A stretch of DNA of 59,394 nucleotides from the NCBI GenBank assembly GCA_944323035.1, contig CALUQY010000015.1, positions 1-59,394 of the forward strand. The letters are read 5' to 3'. The stretch's first letter is position 1. Each line of letters starts with the position of its first letter. The DNA is from Candidatus Gastranaerophilales bacterium. Its GTDB lineage: Bacteria > Cyanobacteriota > Vampirovibrionia > Gastranaerophilales > Gastranaerophilaceae. This document shows, in pieces, positions 7,827 through 17,751 of the stretch. A model generated the notes under the pieces. It did no database searches, was not told where the DNA came from, and saw only the letters and a program-made list of their open reading frames with translations. The translations under genes were made by a program, and so were the position numbers.

Positions 7827-9182
7827 ATGAAATTTTCATCATCTTTCAAGGTAGGACTTCTTGCTTTTATATCGCTGGTATTGCTATTGGGCGTAGTAAT
7901 AAGAGTGAAAGGCCGTACGTTTTCCAACGCTGAGAGAGTAGAAGTTCGTTTTAAGGATGTAAACGGCATGCGTCCGGGGGCGGCTGTTCAGGTTATGGGT
8001 ATGCGTGTCGGGCAGGTTGAGGAAATCGAACCTGTTACTACTGAAGATGAAAATTATGTTAAAGTTAAGTTTGTAATTACAGATTCGGATATTGATATTC
8101 CAAAGGCTTCTGCACTTTCAATTCAACAGTCGGGGCTTATAGGTGAACTCTTCCTTGAAATTACTCCGCCTAAAACCAGAACGGTTTATCTTCCAATGGT
8201 AACAAAGGATATTCTTTATAAAGATGATGTTGTTAAGATGAAGTTGGATGATAAAGTTTATGACGTCGGTAAAATTAAGGACATTAATGTCGTTTCAAGC
8301 GATCTGGTTCCGTATTATCTGCGCGAAATTGTGACTTCAAATTATGCATATAAAGTTGATTATATTGTCGATTTACCGGGACTGATTCTGCCGGAGTTTA
8401 TGAAAGGCAAGCTGCTGGTGGAGCATAACCAGCCTAATTCAATGTTGATATCAACACTCGATGATGTTGTATTGCCTTATCCAAGTCAGGAGTCGCCGTA
8501 TACGATAATTGAACCGATGAGAATCGCAGACTTCATGGAATGGCAATATCGCGCAGCAGAAGGACTTACAGAAACAAATAAAAAGGTTAACGAACTCCTT
8601 TCTAACGAGCTTATTGCGGAACTTCAAAAATCTGTCGGGAATATTAACTCTCTGACGGCTGATGCAAGTGAAGTCCTGGCAAAATTGAATGTGTTCATGG
8701 AGGAGGATCTTGATAATCTGATTACGTTGACAGAAGCGGCAACAAAAGATTTTCATCAGCTTTCCGAAAATCTGAATACACTTCTGAAGGATGAAGATAT
8801 TAAGAAAACCGTTATTGAAACTGCTAATTCGTTTAATTCTCTTTCAAAAAATATAGATATTTTATTCGGTGATGACGAATCATCTCAAAAACTGGCCTCT
8901 GACTTTAGAGCAATCATTTCAAATATGAATGAGATTAGCGCGTTTGTTGAAACAATGACAAAAGATGAAAAGCTTAAGGGCAGCATAACAACTTCAATTA
9001 AAAATCTCAATAATGCAATGCTTGATATTTCAACCGCTCTGGCGCCGTTGAATTCTGTAAATTGCGAAAATAAAACGGAAATTCAGGCAATGATTGAAGA
9101 TGCAACGGTCACGACTGCAAATTTGAGAAAATTCTCTGAAAAATTGAATAAGAGATTCTTACTGTTTAGATTAATGTTTTAG
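7827..9182 (+). CDS. MCE-domain lipid-transport protein (MlaD-like)
   Basis: The 451 residues comprise an N-terminal membrane anchor (residues 8-26), one MCE/MlaD domain (about 38-125, with VRFKDVNGMRPGAAVQVMGMRVGQV and SGLIGELFLEI), then a long helical region. The family binds lipids in the periplasm and feeds or drains the MlaE/MlaF ABC transporter in the inner membrane. The cognate ATPase and permease genes are about 21 kb away at 29648-31235. The ribosome site AAAGGGGATATTT is shared with two other genes here. lpxK follows after 9 bases, so both outer-envelope genes are probably one operon. Confidence 0.9.
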   Translation: MKFSSSFKVGLLAFISLVLLLGVVIRVKGRTFSNAERVEVRFKDVNGMRPGAAVQVMGMRVGQVEEIEPVTTEDENYVKVKFVITDSDIDIPKASALSIQQSGLIGELFLEITPPKTRTVYLPMVTKDILYKDDVVKMKLDDKVYDVGKIKDINVVSSDLVPYYLREIVTSNYAYKVDYIVDLPGLILPEFMKGKLLVEHNQPNSMLISTLDDVVLPYPSQESPYTIIEPMRIADFMEWQYRAAEGLTETNKKVNELLSNELIAELQKSVGNINSLTADASEVLAKLNVFMEEDLDNLITLTEAATKDFHQLSENLNTLLKDEDIKKTVIETANSFNSLSKNIDILFGDDESSQKLASDFRAIISNMNEISAFVETMTKDEKLKGSITTSIKNLNNAMLDISTALAPLNSVNCENKTEIQAMIEDATVTTANLRKFSEKLNKRFLLFRLMF

Positions 9183-9191
9183 GATAGAGGC

Positions 9192-10214
9192 ATGAAAACA
9201 GAAATAACAAATTTTCATTATAACAGAGCAAACAATTTACCGGGGATTGTTAAAAGTTTGCTCAAGTTTGCATCATATTTTTACGATGCGGCGACTACAA
9301 TTAGAAATTTCCTGTATGATAAGTATATTTTACCTATCACCTGTGTAAATGCAAAGGTTATATCAGTGGGTAACCTGACAACCGGCGGGGTCGGCAAAAC
9401 TCCTGTGGTTGCTAAAATTGCCAACTACTATGCCGGACAGTACGGTGAAAAGGTTTGTATAATTTCACGCGGATACTGCGGGCATCTGGATAATAAAAAT
9501 GTAAATGTAATTAAGCTTGACGGTGATATTAAATGTGATGCCTATTACGCAGGTGATGAGCCTTACTGGCTTGCCCAGAATACTCATCCGGAGGTTATCG
9601 TTTTAACCTGTGCGGATAGGGTTAAAGCCGCTGAATACGCAGTTAACAACTTTCAGGTGCAAACGATTGTTCTGGATGACGCTTTCCAGCACAGAAGAAT
9701 TAACCGCGATGCAGACATAGTTCTCGTTGACAGCGAAATGAAATTCGGTAATGAGGGACTTTTACCTTACGGTCCGCTCAGGGAAAATCTTAGCGGTTTG
9801 AAACGTGCCGACATTATTTATGTTGTAAGTAAAAATACCGACCACAAAAAGGCTGAACAGTACGCAAGAATTATGGCCAAAAAGCTGGAAAAAGACGTTA
9901 GAGTCTGCCGTGTTGAGCCTGATATTATTTACAATATTAAAACAGGTGCACCTCTGGACAAATCCCAGCCGATTACAGCGCTTTGTGCTATCGGGCAGCC
10001 TGAGCAGTTCTTGAAATTTCTTGGTGATTTGAAAGTCGATGGAATGCTTATTTATGAAGATCACTATACCTATACGCGCGAAGATATTGCGCAGATTAAA
10101 GGGAATATAGTGACAACCGAAAAAGACGCTGTAAAAATCCAGAGATTTGGATTTAACAACGTCTATGCATTAAAACTAAAAACAGAATTTGATTTAAGAA
10201 AGATTCTGAGTTAA
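9192..10214 (+). CDS. lpxK: Tetraacyldisaccharide 4'-kinase LpxK
   Basis: 340 residues, the usual family length. LpxK phosphorylates the 4' position of tetraacyldisaccharide-1-phosphate in lipid A synthesis at the inner membrane. The motif SVGNLTTGGVGKTP is the family P-loop, followed by SRGY and the DDAFQHRRINRDADIVLVD segment. Its presence means the organism makes lipid A and so has an outer membrane. It follows the MCE gene closely, and its last 4 bases overlap the convergent small gene at 10211-10447. Confidence 0.95.
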   Translation: MKTEITNFHYNRANNLPGIVKSLLKFASYFYDAATTIRNFLYDKYILPITCVNAKVISVGNLTTGGVGKTPVVAKIANYYAGQYGEKVCIISRGYCGHLDNKNVNVIKLDGDIKCDAYYAGDEPYWLAQNTHPEVIVLTCADRVKAAEYAVNNFQVQTIVLDDAFQHRRINRDADIVLVDSEMKFGNEGLLPYGPLRENLSGLKRADIIYVVSKNTDHKKAEQYARIMAKKLEKDVRVCRVEPDIIYNIKTGAPLDKSQPITALCAIGQPEQFLKFLGDLKVDGMLIYEDHYTYTREDIAQIKGNIVTTEKDAVKIQRFGFNNVYALKLKTEFDLRKILS

Positions 10215-10447
10215 ACCTCAATAAAAAGCCTTTGCCCGACAATATTTTGTTTGCCGTTAACATATCCGGCGAAATAACCGCCGCGTACCGGCTGATTTTT
10301 CCCGTATGTATTGGAAATTGTGTTTCCGTTATAAGTTACAAACGGATTGTTATCATAAGGTGATGATGTTGATGTTCTTACCGGCGCCACAACTGTTGAT
10401 TGCGACGGCATAAGCGCACGAGTTAATAAATTCACAAGACCTGCCAT
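10211..10447 (-). CDS. Small hypothetical protein
   Basis: The 78 residues are rich in Asn, Gly and Tyr, beginning MAGLVNLLTRALMP. There is no domain, signal peptide or membrane span. A good ribosome site (AGAGAGG) precedes the ATG, which supports it as a real gene. It converges on lpxK with a 4-base overlap. Function not recognised. Confidence 0.65.
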   Translation of the reverse strand: MAGLVNLLTRALMPSQSTVVAPVRTSTSSPYDNNPFVTYNGNTISNTYGKNQPVRGGYFAGYVNGKQNIVGQRLFIEV

Positions 10448-10571
10448 ATAACCTCTCTTCTGACATTACTTTAATGAAGATTTTGTCTTTGTCAAAATTA
10501 TAGCATGCATTTTTGGAAAATTTAATATAAATTTATGAAAATCATACTTTTTATGTAGTATAATATGCAAT

Positions 10572-11792
10572 ATGGAAAATAAAAAGAATATTTTAATAGT
10601 TGGGAATAATATTGCCTCTGTAGCCCTTGTCAAAAAATTGCACGGTTTAGACAATTGCGGTGAAATTTTTGTAACCGGGTTTCGCGGCGGCATGCCGGAT
10701 TACGTAAAGATGGCAGATATCAGAGATGAAAATACTGCAGAACTTTTGAGTTTTGTTTTGGATAATAGTATTAATCTGACAGTAGTTTTTTCTAAAAAAG
10801 CAATAAAAGCTGATATAGCAAGCTTTTTTAGCGCAAACGGCCAGATGATTTTTGCACCCGATTTTGAGAGCGCAAAACAGCTGATAGATGAGGCTGCAAC
10901 TAAGAAATTTCTTTATAAACTTAAAATCCCGACCTCAAAATTCGGTGTTTTTGAAAAAGCACAGCTCGCGCTTGACTATATAAAAACTGCGAATTTCCCG
11001 CTTGTTATTAAAACTCCGGAACCATTAAATGAACAGGATTTATTTGCATGCCCTACTGTTTCTGTTGCAAATATTGCTGTGAACGATTTATTTTTCCGTG
11101 CTGAGAATAAAATTCTTGTTGAAGAATATGTTTCCGGCCACAAATTTACATATTATGTGGTTACTGACGGGTACAAAGCCTTGCCGCTCGGGGTTGTATC
11201 TACCCATAAATTTTCTGATAGTCACGAGGGCGGATATTTGACAAAAGGTTCTGCTGCAAGCATGCCGGACTTCAAAATTACAAAAGATGATGAATTCAAA
11301 ATCATGAAAGACGTTGTTATACGCCTTTTAAACGCGTTAGAAAGTTCCGGACATCCTTTTATGGGTATATTGGGGTTAAAGTGCGTTAAAACGGAGGAGA
11401 AGGTCTTTATAGAAAGTATTTCTTGCTGTATTGAAGACGCAGATGCACAAGTTTTGTTTAATTCTGTTGATGAAAACCTGATTATGTTATTCGAAGCGTG
11501 TGCAATGGGTGTTTTCGCAGATGATTATGATGTTATAAAAACAAACGGGCTGGCGTCAGTTTCTGTAACGGTATTTTCACGCTATGAGGGCAAAGATATC
11601 GAGGGTATCGACAAACTTGACGAACCTGACAATTTGAATTTATGTGTTGGCAATTTTAAAACTCGAAAAGGTGCTGTTGGTACTCTTACAGCAAGCGCAA
11701 GTACACTCACCAGAGCAAAACAGAAGCTCTCAGACGAGATAGCGGCTATTTCGTTTGAAGGAATGAAATATCGAAAAGATATTATTTCTTAG
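10572..11792 (+). CDS. PurD-like ATP-grasp protein with altered metal site
   Basis: The 406 residues have the architecture of phosphoribosylamine-glycine ligase (PurD): an N-terminal Rossmann-like domain (ILIVGNNIASVALVKKL), an ATP-grasp domain (KKFLYKLKIPTS, LVEEYVSGHKFTYYVVTDG) and a C-terminal domain. PurD joins glycine to phosphoribosylamine in purine synthesis. However, the family's metal and substrate motif (E-x-N-x-R-x-GDPE-x-Q) is here ESISCCIEDADAQ at residues 281-293, without the Asn and Arg, and the Gly-rich TGGMG loop is replaced. It could be a diverged paralogue with another substrate, or inactive. A TATAAT-type promoter lies just upstream. It overlaps the convergent TPR gene by 11 bases. 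Confidence 0.8.
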   Translation: MENKKNILIVGNNIASVALVKKLHGLDNCGEIFVTGFRGGMPDYVKMADIRDENTAELLSFVLDNSINLTVVFSKKAIKADIASFFSANGQMIFAPDFESAKQLIDEAATKKFLYKLKIPTSKFGVFEKAQLALDYIKTANFPLVIKTPEPLNEQDLFACPTVSVANIAVNDLFFRAENKILVEEYVSGHKFTYYVVTDGYKALPLGVVSTHKFSDSHEGGYLTKGSAASMPDFKITKDDEFKIMKDVVIRLLNALESSGHPFMGILGLKCVKTEEKVFIESISCCIEDADAQVLFNSVDENLIMLFEACAMGVFADDYDVIKTNGLASVSVTVFSRYEGKDIEGIDKLDEPDNLNLCVGNFKTRKGAVGTLTASASTLTRAKQKLSDEIAAISFEGMKYRKDIIS

Positions 11793-13185
11793 CAAAAAGG
11801 TTCATAATTTTATCAAGCCAGCCTTCAGCGGATTCTTCACTGTCCAGTCCGTTGATTTTGGCAAGTTTTGCTTTAATTACTTCGTTTTCAGCAAGGTCAT
11901 GGCTGTATTTTAAAAATTCATTGTAGCATTCGCACGCTGCCGGAAAATTCTTCATTTTTTCGTAAGCTTTTGCCATTCGTTTAAGGCATTCAGTGTTTTT
12001 GCCGTCAAATTTTAATAATTTTTCAAGATATTCTACAGCCATTCTATAGTCGCCGATTGATTCCCTGAAATCAGCCAGTTTTAAAAGCGCAGATTTATCG
12101 CGCGGATCGAGTTTTGATAATTTTTCATAAAATTCCATTGCATGGTTTCTGTCGTTGTTTTCTTCGAGCAGAAACGCCAGTGAGGTTACGACATTAATAT
12201 CCTCAGGGTTAATCCGGTGCGCTTGCAGAAATTCATTAATAGCAATGTCTTTTTCGCCTCTTAAAAGGTGATATTTAGCCCAGCAGACCTGCTCATTAAA
12301 TTCATCATTCTTATTTTCGTATATAAGCGCTTTCATCTGGTAATAGAGCGGTGAATTCTTCTCTAATTGATTGTATTTTTCAATATATTCAAACGCTTTG
12401 TCGTAATTTTCCTGCATAAATTCAACCTGCGCTTTGAGAATATAAAGCTGCGGCTCTTTTTCGTATTTTTTCTCCACTTCTTCAATCAAAGCGATAGCGG
12501 TTTTAAGTTCGTTCATTTCAAGATAACACTTGATTTTCAAAAGTTCATTATGCGAAATTTCAATAGCTTTTTCGTAATCACCGTTTTTGAGGTACAATTG
12601 CGCCAGAATTTCCTGAACACCGCGGTTGTCAACACCGTTTTTCATTGCCTGCTCAAGCGTTGAAATCCCCGCTGTAATTATGTTTTGACGCAAATAAATG
12701 TTAGCAAGTTTGACGTAAGCCGCTTCATTTTTTTTGTCGTGGTCGAGAATTTTTAGATATTCATCAATCGCTTTGTTATCATTTTTTAAAAGCTCATATA
12801 ACCCTGCGATAGCAAAACGGGTAAGAATAATCTCTTCTTCCTTGTCAGTGCTTGCAACAGCTTTTTTGTAATCGCTTATAGCATAATCATACTGGTGCTC
12901 AAGGTTTTTCATATTTCCTCGGTAAGTGTAGTATTTGAACTTATCCGTAGAGTAGTATATATCGCATAACTGTTCGTACACCATTGTGTTTGTGGCGTCG
13001 AACTCAAGTATTTTTGAGTAATATTCAGCAGCAGAATCCTTATCGCCCGTCATAAGGCACAGGTGCCCGAGGCGTTCTAAAATTCCTAAATCTTTAGGCA
13101 TTTTTTCGTGAAGTTTTTTATATTCTTCAAGCGCCAATTCGTACTGTTCGTTTTCTTCGTATTGCTCTGCCAGTTGTATACTCAT
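11782..13185 (-). CDS. TPR-repeat protein
   Basis: The 467 residues are almost entirely tetratricopeptide repeats, about twelve units with the usual A/G-x-x-Y and A-x-x-Y spacing (for example AAEYYSKILEFDATN). There is no signal peptide or catalytic domain. TPR arrays form superhelical protein-binding scaffolds; the partner is unknown. It begins with TAAAGGGGATATTTT before the ATG, the same leader as the MCE gene and the gene at 22510. It lies alone, convergent with the PurD-like gene and separated from fusA by a terminator. Confidence 0.9.
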   Translation of the reverse strand: MSIQLAEQYEENEQYELALEEYKKLHEKMPKDLGILERLGHLCLMTGDKDSAAEYYSKILEFDATNTMVYEQLCDIYYSTDKFKYYTYRGNMKNLEHQYDYAISDYKKAVASTDKEEEIILTRFAIAGLYELLKNDNKAIDEYLKILDHDKKNEAAYVKLANIYLRQNIITAGISTLEQAMKNGVDNRGVQEILAQLYLKNGDYEKAIEISHNELLKIKCYLEMNELKTAIALIEEVEKKYEKEPQLYILKAQVEFMQENYDKAFEYIEKYNQLEKNSPLYYQMKALIYENKNDEFNEQVCWAKYHLLRGEKDIAINEFLQAHRINPEDINVVTSLAFLLEENNDRNHAMEFYEKLSKLDPRDKSALLKLADFRESIGDYRMAVEYLEKLLKFDGKNTECLKRMAKAYEKMKNFPAACECYNEFLKYSHDLAENEVIKAKLAKINGLDSEESAEGWLDKIMNLFAKK

Positions 13186-13263
13186 AAAATATCCCCTTTA
13201 CCAAGTCTAGTATAAACTTATTATATCATGAAGCTCATATATGGCAATAAGCTGACAGAGTAT

Positions 13264-13297
13264 TAAAAAAGAAGGGTTTTAATAAACCCTTCTTTTA
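13264..13297 (-). terminator. Terminator of fusA
   Basis: AAAAGAAGGGTTT paired with AAACCCTTCTTTT around a 4-base loop, with a T run on the minus strand. It lies 24 bases beyond the fusA stop. Confidence 0.9.
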
Positions 13298-13320
13298 ATT
13301 TTATTATTGAGCCGTTATCA

Positions 13321-15408
13321 CTATGCCTTAGCGCCAGCTTTAGCGATAATTTCAGCTTCAATGTTTGCCGGAACTTGTTCGTAGCATTGGAATTCCATTG
13401 AGAATGTGCCGCGGCCTTGAGTGTTACTTCTCAAGTCTGTTGCGTAACCGAACATGTTTGCCAGCGGAACAATCGCTCTAACAATTACGTTACCGGTGTT
13501 GCCTTGAGGTTCTTGACCTTCAATACGTCCGCGTCTTCTTGAAATATCACCGATGATTGTACCTGTAAATTCTTCCGGAATTTCAATTTCTACTTTCATC
13601 ATAGGTTCAAGGATACAAGGTTTAGCTTTCTTAGTACCTTCCTTGATAGCCATAGAACCTGCGATTTTGAACGCCATTTCAGAAGAGTCGACTTCGTGGT
13701 AAGAACCGTCATAAAGTTCAACTTTAACGTCAATCATAGGATATCCGGCTAAGATACCACCTTCAAGCGCTTCTTCCATACCTTTTCTTGCAGGTTCAAT
13801 ATATTCTTTCGGAATAGCACCACCGACGATTTTGTTTTCAAATACAAATCCTGCATTTTCTTCAGCCGGAGAAATTCTGATTTTAACGTGACCGTATTGA
13901 CCTTTACCACCGGATTGACGGGCAAATTTAGAGTCTTGATCTGCGGTACCGCGGATTGTTTCTCTGTAAGCAACCTGTGGCTGACCGATGTTAGCGTCAA
14001 CTTTGAATTCTCTGAGCATACGGTCAACGATAATATCAAGGTGAAGTTCGCCCATACCTGAAATAATGGTTTGACCGGTTTCTGAATCAGATTTAACTCT
14101 GAATGACGGATCTTCTTCTGCAAGTTTTTGAAGAGCGATACCCATTTTATCCTGATCGGCTTTTGTTTTAGGTTCAATTGCAACAGAGATAACCGGTTCA
14201 GGGAAGCTCATTTTTTCAAGAATGATAGGTGCTTTTTCATCGCACAGAGTGTCACCTGTTGTAGTATCTTTCAAACCTACTGCCGCACAGATATCGCCTG
14301 CGCAAACTTCTTCTTCTTCCTGTCTTTGGTCCGCATACATACGAACGATACGTGAAATACGTTCTTTTTTACCGTTTGTAGCGTTCAATACGTAAGAACC
14401 GGAAGTTAATTTGCCGGAATATATTCTCAAGAATGTTAAACGACCTACGAACGGGTCAGTCATAACTTTGAAAGCCAGAGCTGAGAACGGTTCATCGTCG
14501 GATGAGTGGCGTTCAACTCTTGTTCCGTCTTCCAATTCACCTTCGATAGCTTTAACGTCAACCGGTGAAGGCATCAATTCAACGATAGAATCTAACAGCA
14601 ATTGAACACCTTTATTTTTGAACGCTGTACCGCAGGTAACAGGAACAATTTTGTTGTTGCAAACAGCTTTTCTCAGGCCTTTTTTCAATTCATCAACGGT
14701 AATTGAAGCAGGATCTTCAAAGTATTTTTCCATTAATTCATCATCTTCGCCTGCAATTGCTTCAACGAGTTCATCTCTGTATTGTTGAGCTTTTTCAAGC
14801 ATATCTGCCGGAATGTCTTCAACTTTAATATCTGTACCAAGATCGTTAGTGTAGATATAAGCTTTCATTTCAAAGAGGTCAATAAGCCCCTGGAATTTAT
14901 CTTCAGCACCGATTGGAAGTCTGATAGGATGAGCGTTTGCACCCAATCTTGTTTTAATTTGGTCTACTACACGATAGAAGTCAGCACCGGTTCTGTCCAT
15001 TTTGTTAACGAATACCATACGTGGAACTTCGTATCTGTTAGCCTGTCTCCAAACTGTTTCAGATTGTGATTGAACACCGCCTACAGCGCAGAATACGGCA
15101 ACAACGCCGTCTAATACACGAAGTGAACGTTCAACTTCAATTGTGAAGTCAACGTGGCCCGGTGTGTCTATGATGTTAATCTGGTGTCCTTTCCAGGTTG
15201 CTGTTACAGCAGCTGACTGGATTGTGATACCTCTTTCTCTTTCTTGTTCCATAAAGTCGGTAACAGCAGCACCATCGTGAACTTCACCGAGCTTGTGAGT
15301 TTTACCTGTGTAAAACAAAATTCTTTCAGTTGTAGTGGTTTTACCGGCATCGATGTGAGCGGCAATACCAATGTTTCTGATTTTCTCTAATGGAGTTTTT
15401 CTTGCCAT
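13321..15408 (-). CDS. fusA: Elongation factor G
   Basis: 695 residues, full length. EF-G is the GTPase that drives ribosomal translocation. G1 is [13 protein letters not shown]3 is DTPGHVDF and G4 is NKMD; domains II to V follow in order. It stands as a single gene with its own terminator, not in the common rpsL-rpsG-fusA-tuf cluster. The upstream intergenic region (15409-15546) is shared with the divergent gene at 15547. Confidence 0.98.
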   Translation of the reverse strand: MARKTPLEKIRNIGIAAHIDAGKTTTTERILFYTGKTHKLGEVHDGAAVTDFMEQERERGITIQSAAVTATWKGHQINIIDTPGHVDFTIEVERSLRVLDGVVAVFCAVGGVQSQSETVWRQANRYEVPRMVFVNKMDRTGADFYRVVDQIKTRLGANAHPIRLPIGAEDKFQGLIDLFEMKAYIYTNDLGTDIKVEDIPADMLEKAQQYRDELVEAIAGEDDELMEKYFEDPASITVDELKKGLRKAVCNNKIVPVTCGTAFKNKGVQLLLDSIVELMPSPVDVKAIEGELEDGTRVERHSSDDEPFSALAFKVMTDPFVGRLTFLRIYSGKLTSGSYVLNATNGKKERISRIVRMYADQRQEEEEVCAGDICAAVGLKDTTTGDTLCDEKAPIILEKMSFPEPVISVAIEPKTKADQDKMGIALQKLAEEDPSFRVKSDSETGQTIISGMGELHLDIIVDRMLREFKVDANIGQPQVAYRETIRGTADQDSKFARQSGGKGQYGHVKIRISPAEENAGFVFENKIVGGAIPKEYIEPARKGMEEALEGGILAGYPMIDVKVELYDGSYHEVDSSEMAFKIAGSMAIKEGTKKAKPCILEPMMKVEIEIPEEFTGTIIGDISRRRGRIEGQEPQGNTGNVIVRAIVPLANMFGYATDLRSNTQGRGTFSMEFQCYEQVPANIEAEIIAKAGAKA

Positions 15409-15546
15409 TTTGGTTTTTCCTTTTTCTTTTTCAATTATATTTACATATACGCTATTTACTATTTAGCCTTATTTTAATTATGGCACAAACAATTATTTTA
15501 GCAAGTAACGTTTTTTGTGTTAAAATAGGGTTATACGGAGGAGAAT

Positions 15547-16218
15547 ATGGCTAGAAAAGTTGAAGTTTATGCGGGGGCTTACGCAAGCGGAAAATCTGAA
15601 ACCGCGCTGAATAGGGCACGTCAGTACGCAAAAGCGGGTAAAGCCGTAACGCTTGTTGATCTGGATACGGTTGAGCCGGCATATACATTGCGTCCGATTG
15701 CAAAACAACTTGAAAGTGAAGGTATAAAAGTTATTACCCAGCCCGAATATTTCGGACTTGGTGAGGCGGGAAGCTATATTACACCAACACAACAGAACTG
15801 TCTTTCGGTTGACGGTGATATCATAATTGATGTTGGCTACGGCGCGTCCGGACTTGATATTCTGGATATCCTCAATAATATTGAAAAAGAAACAAACTTA
15901 GAAATATATCTTGTTGTGAATACTTCTAAGTTTGAAACCTGTAATGTTGAAAATATTATTGAATATATAACTTTTTCTGAAGGCGTTGAAAAGAGGGATT
16001 GGAAACATTTTACCGGCCTTATTTCAAACACCCACTTTGGCGATGAAACATCTAAAGATGATGTTGTGAGAGGGTATGAAATTCTGAAGAAAGCCTCCGA
16101 GAAAGTTAATATCCCTGTAAGAGCCATTGGTGTTGACGGGAAGATTGATTTTCCGCCTTTTTATGACGGTGTTGAAGTCTGGTTCTACGACCGCCTGATG
16201 CCTAAGGCTCTCTGGTAA
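15547..16218 (+). CDS. P-loop ATP-binding protein of CobQ/MinD type
   Basis: The 223 residues begin with a Walker A motif, GAYASGKSE, followed by a ParA/CobQ-like VDLDTVEPAYTLR segment and a Walker B-like IIIDVGYGASG. This matches a widespread but uncharacterised family of single-domain nucleotide-binding proteins in anaerobes, not a ParA or Mrp protein with known function. A strong ribosome site (GGAGGAG) precedes the ATG. It is cytoplasmic, and no neighbour points to a partner. Confidence 0.75.
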   Translation: MARKVEVYAGAYASGKSETALNRARQYAKAGKAVTLVDLDTVEPAYTLRPIAKQLESEGIKVITQPEYFGLGEAGSYITPTQQNCLSVDGDIIIDVGYGASGLDILDILNNIEKETNLEIYLVVNTSKFETCNVENIIEYITFSEGVEKRDWKHFTGLISNTHFGDETSKDDVVRGYEILKKASEKVNIPVRAIGVDGKIDFPPFYDGVEVWFYDRLMPKALW

Positions 16219-16221
16219 ACC

Positions 16222-16404
16222 TTATATATTATAGTTATAAGTTGTTTGTGCGATATTGCTGTATTGTGTTTGAGCCTGTCTTTCCTGATAGCAAGATTTT
16301 TGAACAACAGGAGCAGTGTCGCAATCATATTTTACAGCAACAACATCAGCTGCAACTACTAACAAAAATAAAACGTTCATTAAAATGATGAATAAATTTT
16401 TCAT
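16222..16404 (-). CDS. Small exported or membrane protein
   Basis: 60 residues from ATG 16404 (MKNLFIILMNVLFLL), chosen because AGAGGA lies 10 bases upstream; the longer TTG start at 16413 would place the site too close. A signal peptide or single membrane span is followed by a short Gln/Tyr/Asn-rich tail with two Cys, which could form a disulfide outside the cytoplasm. It carries a class 2 promoter (16436-16464). Function not recognised. Confidence 0.65.
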   Translation of the reverse strand: MKNLFIILMNVLFLLVVAADVVAVKYDCDTAPVVQKSCYQERQAQTQYSNIAQTTYNYNI

Positions 16405-16435
16405 ATTTCCCAATCCTCTTTACTACTTACATTTC

Positions 16436-16464
16436 TATAAAGTATTTTAATATAAAAAAATTGC
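16436..16464 (-). promoter_or_regulatory. Class 2 promoter-like motif for the gene at 16404
   Basis: On the minus strand, GCAATTTT (16464-16457), 14 bases, CTTTATA (16442-16436). It has the same spacing as the other class 2 sites in the window. Confidence 0.5.
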
Positions 16465-16539
16465 GTTACCAGCTTAAATTTTAGTTAACATATCTTTACA
16501 ATATGCCCGAAAGCCTTGCTATGATATAATTGTAAGGTA

Positions 16540-17751
16540 ATGAAAGATTTTTGTCCATACATAACCAATGACGGCTCGGTCGGGCTTTACAGTAAAGAAT
16601 TCAATGATATATACCATTCAACGTTCGGTGCATACGCTGAAGCATGCGAAAAATTTGTGCTGCCTGCTGATATTGATTTCTATATGCAAAATTTTTCTGA
16701 AATAAATGTTCTCGATATTTGTTACGGAATTGGATACAATTCAAAAAGTTTTTTAAATTTTTTCTTTGAAAAATTTTTCAAAAAAAATGTAAATGTAAAC
16801 CGACATAACGATACGATATATTCCGATAATATTTTTGGCAGAAAAATATATATTAAAGCAGTAGACACAGATAAAGAATTAATATTTTTATCTCCTTTTT
16901 TTACATGCAACGCAAAACACAAACCCGAAAATCAAAATTTGCCTACAGAAAAAGTTGAACATCTTTCCACCGGTAAAATCGAAAAACAGTATGACTATGA
17001 CAATTTTATAAATTATTTGTTGATAGAAAAATTGGCAGAAAACTTTCCGGACTTTTTAAATTCTGATTTTTTGGAACTGTATTTGAGAGAAAAAGATAAA
17101 TCTCTATTTTTTGATAATGCCGGCGTTAAATACTACCGTTTTTTGCAAAAGAAGAGGATGTCTGGTGCCTCCGTACGCTCTTTAAACGCCTTGTTACATA
17201 ATATATATTATTTGAATATATCAAGTCGCTATAAAAAGGCTATGAAAGCCCTTAAAAACGGTATTTTTGAGATTGATTACAAAGTAGAGGATGCGCGCAG
17301 TGCTATTCTGGCAGACGATAAAATTTATCAACTGGTTTTTCTGGATGCCTTTACACCTGAAAAATGCCCTTGCCTCTGGTCGGTTGACTTCTTTAAACTC
17401 TTACATAAACATCTGGATGAAAACGGACGTATTCTGACTTATTCAAATTCCGCAAGAATAAGAAACGCCTTTTTGGCCGCAGGATTTTATGTCGGAAAAA
17501 TTTACAATGAACGTGCAGGCAATTTTACCGGTACTATTGCAGTTAAAAATAAATCATTTATAAAATATCCCCTCTCAGATTACGATTTAAGGCTTATGAA
17601 AACTCGGGCAGGTATATTTTATCGTGACGAAAATTTAAACGCGCTTAATGAGGCTATTATCGCGCGTAATAAATTTGAAGTGGAAAATAGTCCGTTAATG
17701 TCAAGTTCAAAATTTATAAAAGAATACAGAAAGGAACATCAAAATGTATGA
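16540..17751 (+). CDS. MnmD-like tRNA-modifying methyltransferase
   Basis: The 403 residues have the MnmC N-terminal methyltransferase fold: the substrate-side segment LYSKEFNDIYHSTFGAYAEACEKFV, the SAM motif VLDICYGIGYNS, and LVFLDAFTPEKCPCLWSVDFFKLL. In the known family, MnmD methylates nm5U to mnm5U at position 34 of some tRNAs. An insertion of roughly 120 residues (about 80-200) interrupts the SAM domain. A TATAAT promoter precedes it. Its end overlaps the next gene, a flavoprotein, by 8 bases, which recalls the bifunctional MnmC (methyltransferase plus FAD oxidase), though the flavoprotein is of another family. Confidence 0.8.
   Translation: MKDFCPYITNDGSVGLYSKEFNDIYHSTFGAYAEACEKFVLPADIDFYMQNFSEINVLDICYGIGYNSKSFLNFFFEKFFKKNVNVNRHNDTIYSDNIFGRKIYIKAVDTDKELIFLSPFFTCNAKHKPENQNLPTEKVEHLSTGKIEKQYDYDNFINYLLIEKLAENFPDFLNSDFLELYLREKDKSLFFDNAGVKYYRFLQKKRMSGASVRSLNALLHNIYYLNISSRYKKAMKALKNGIFEIDYKVEDARSAILADDKIYQLVFLDAFTPEKCPCLWSVDFFKLLHKHLDENGRILTYSNSARIRNAFLAAGFYVGKIYNERAGNFTGTIAVKNKSFIKYPLSDYDLRLMKTRAGIFYRDENLNALNEAIIARNKFEVENSPLMSSSKFIKEYRKEHQNV

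Noticed and set aside
13321-15408. Long frames inside fusA and ppdK on other strands
   Set aside because: They shadow strongly conserved enzymes and have no ribosome sites or family features.
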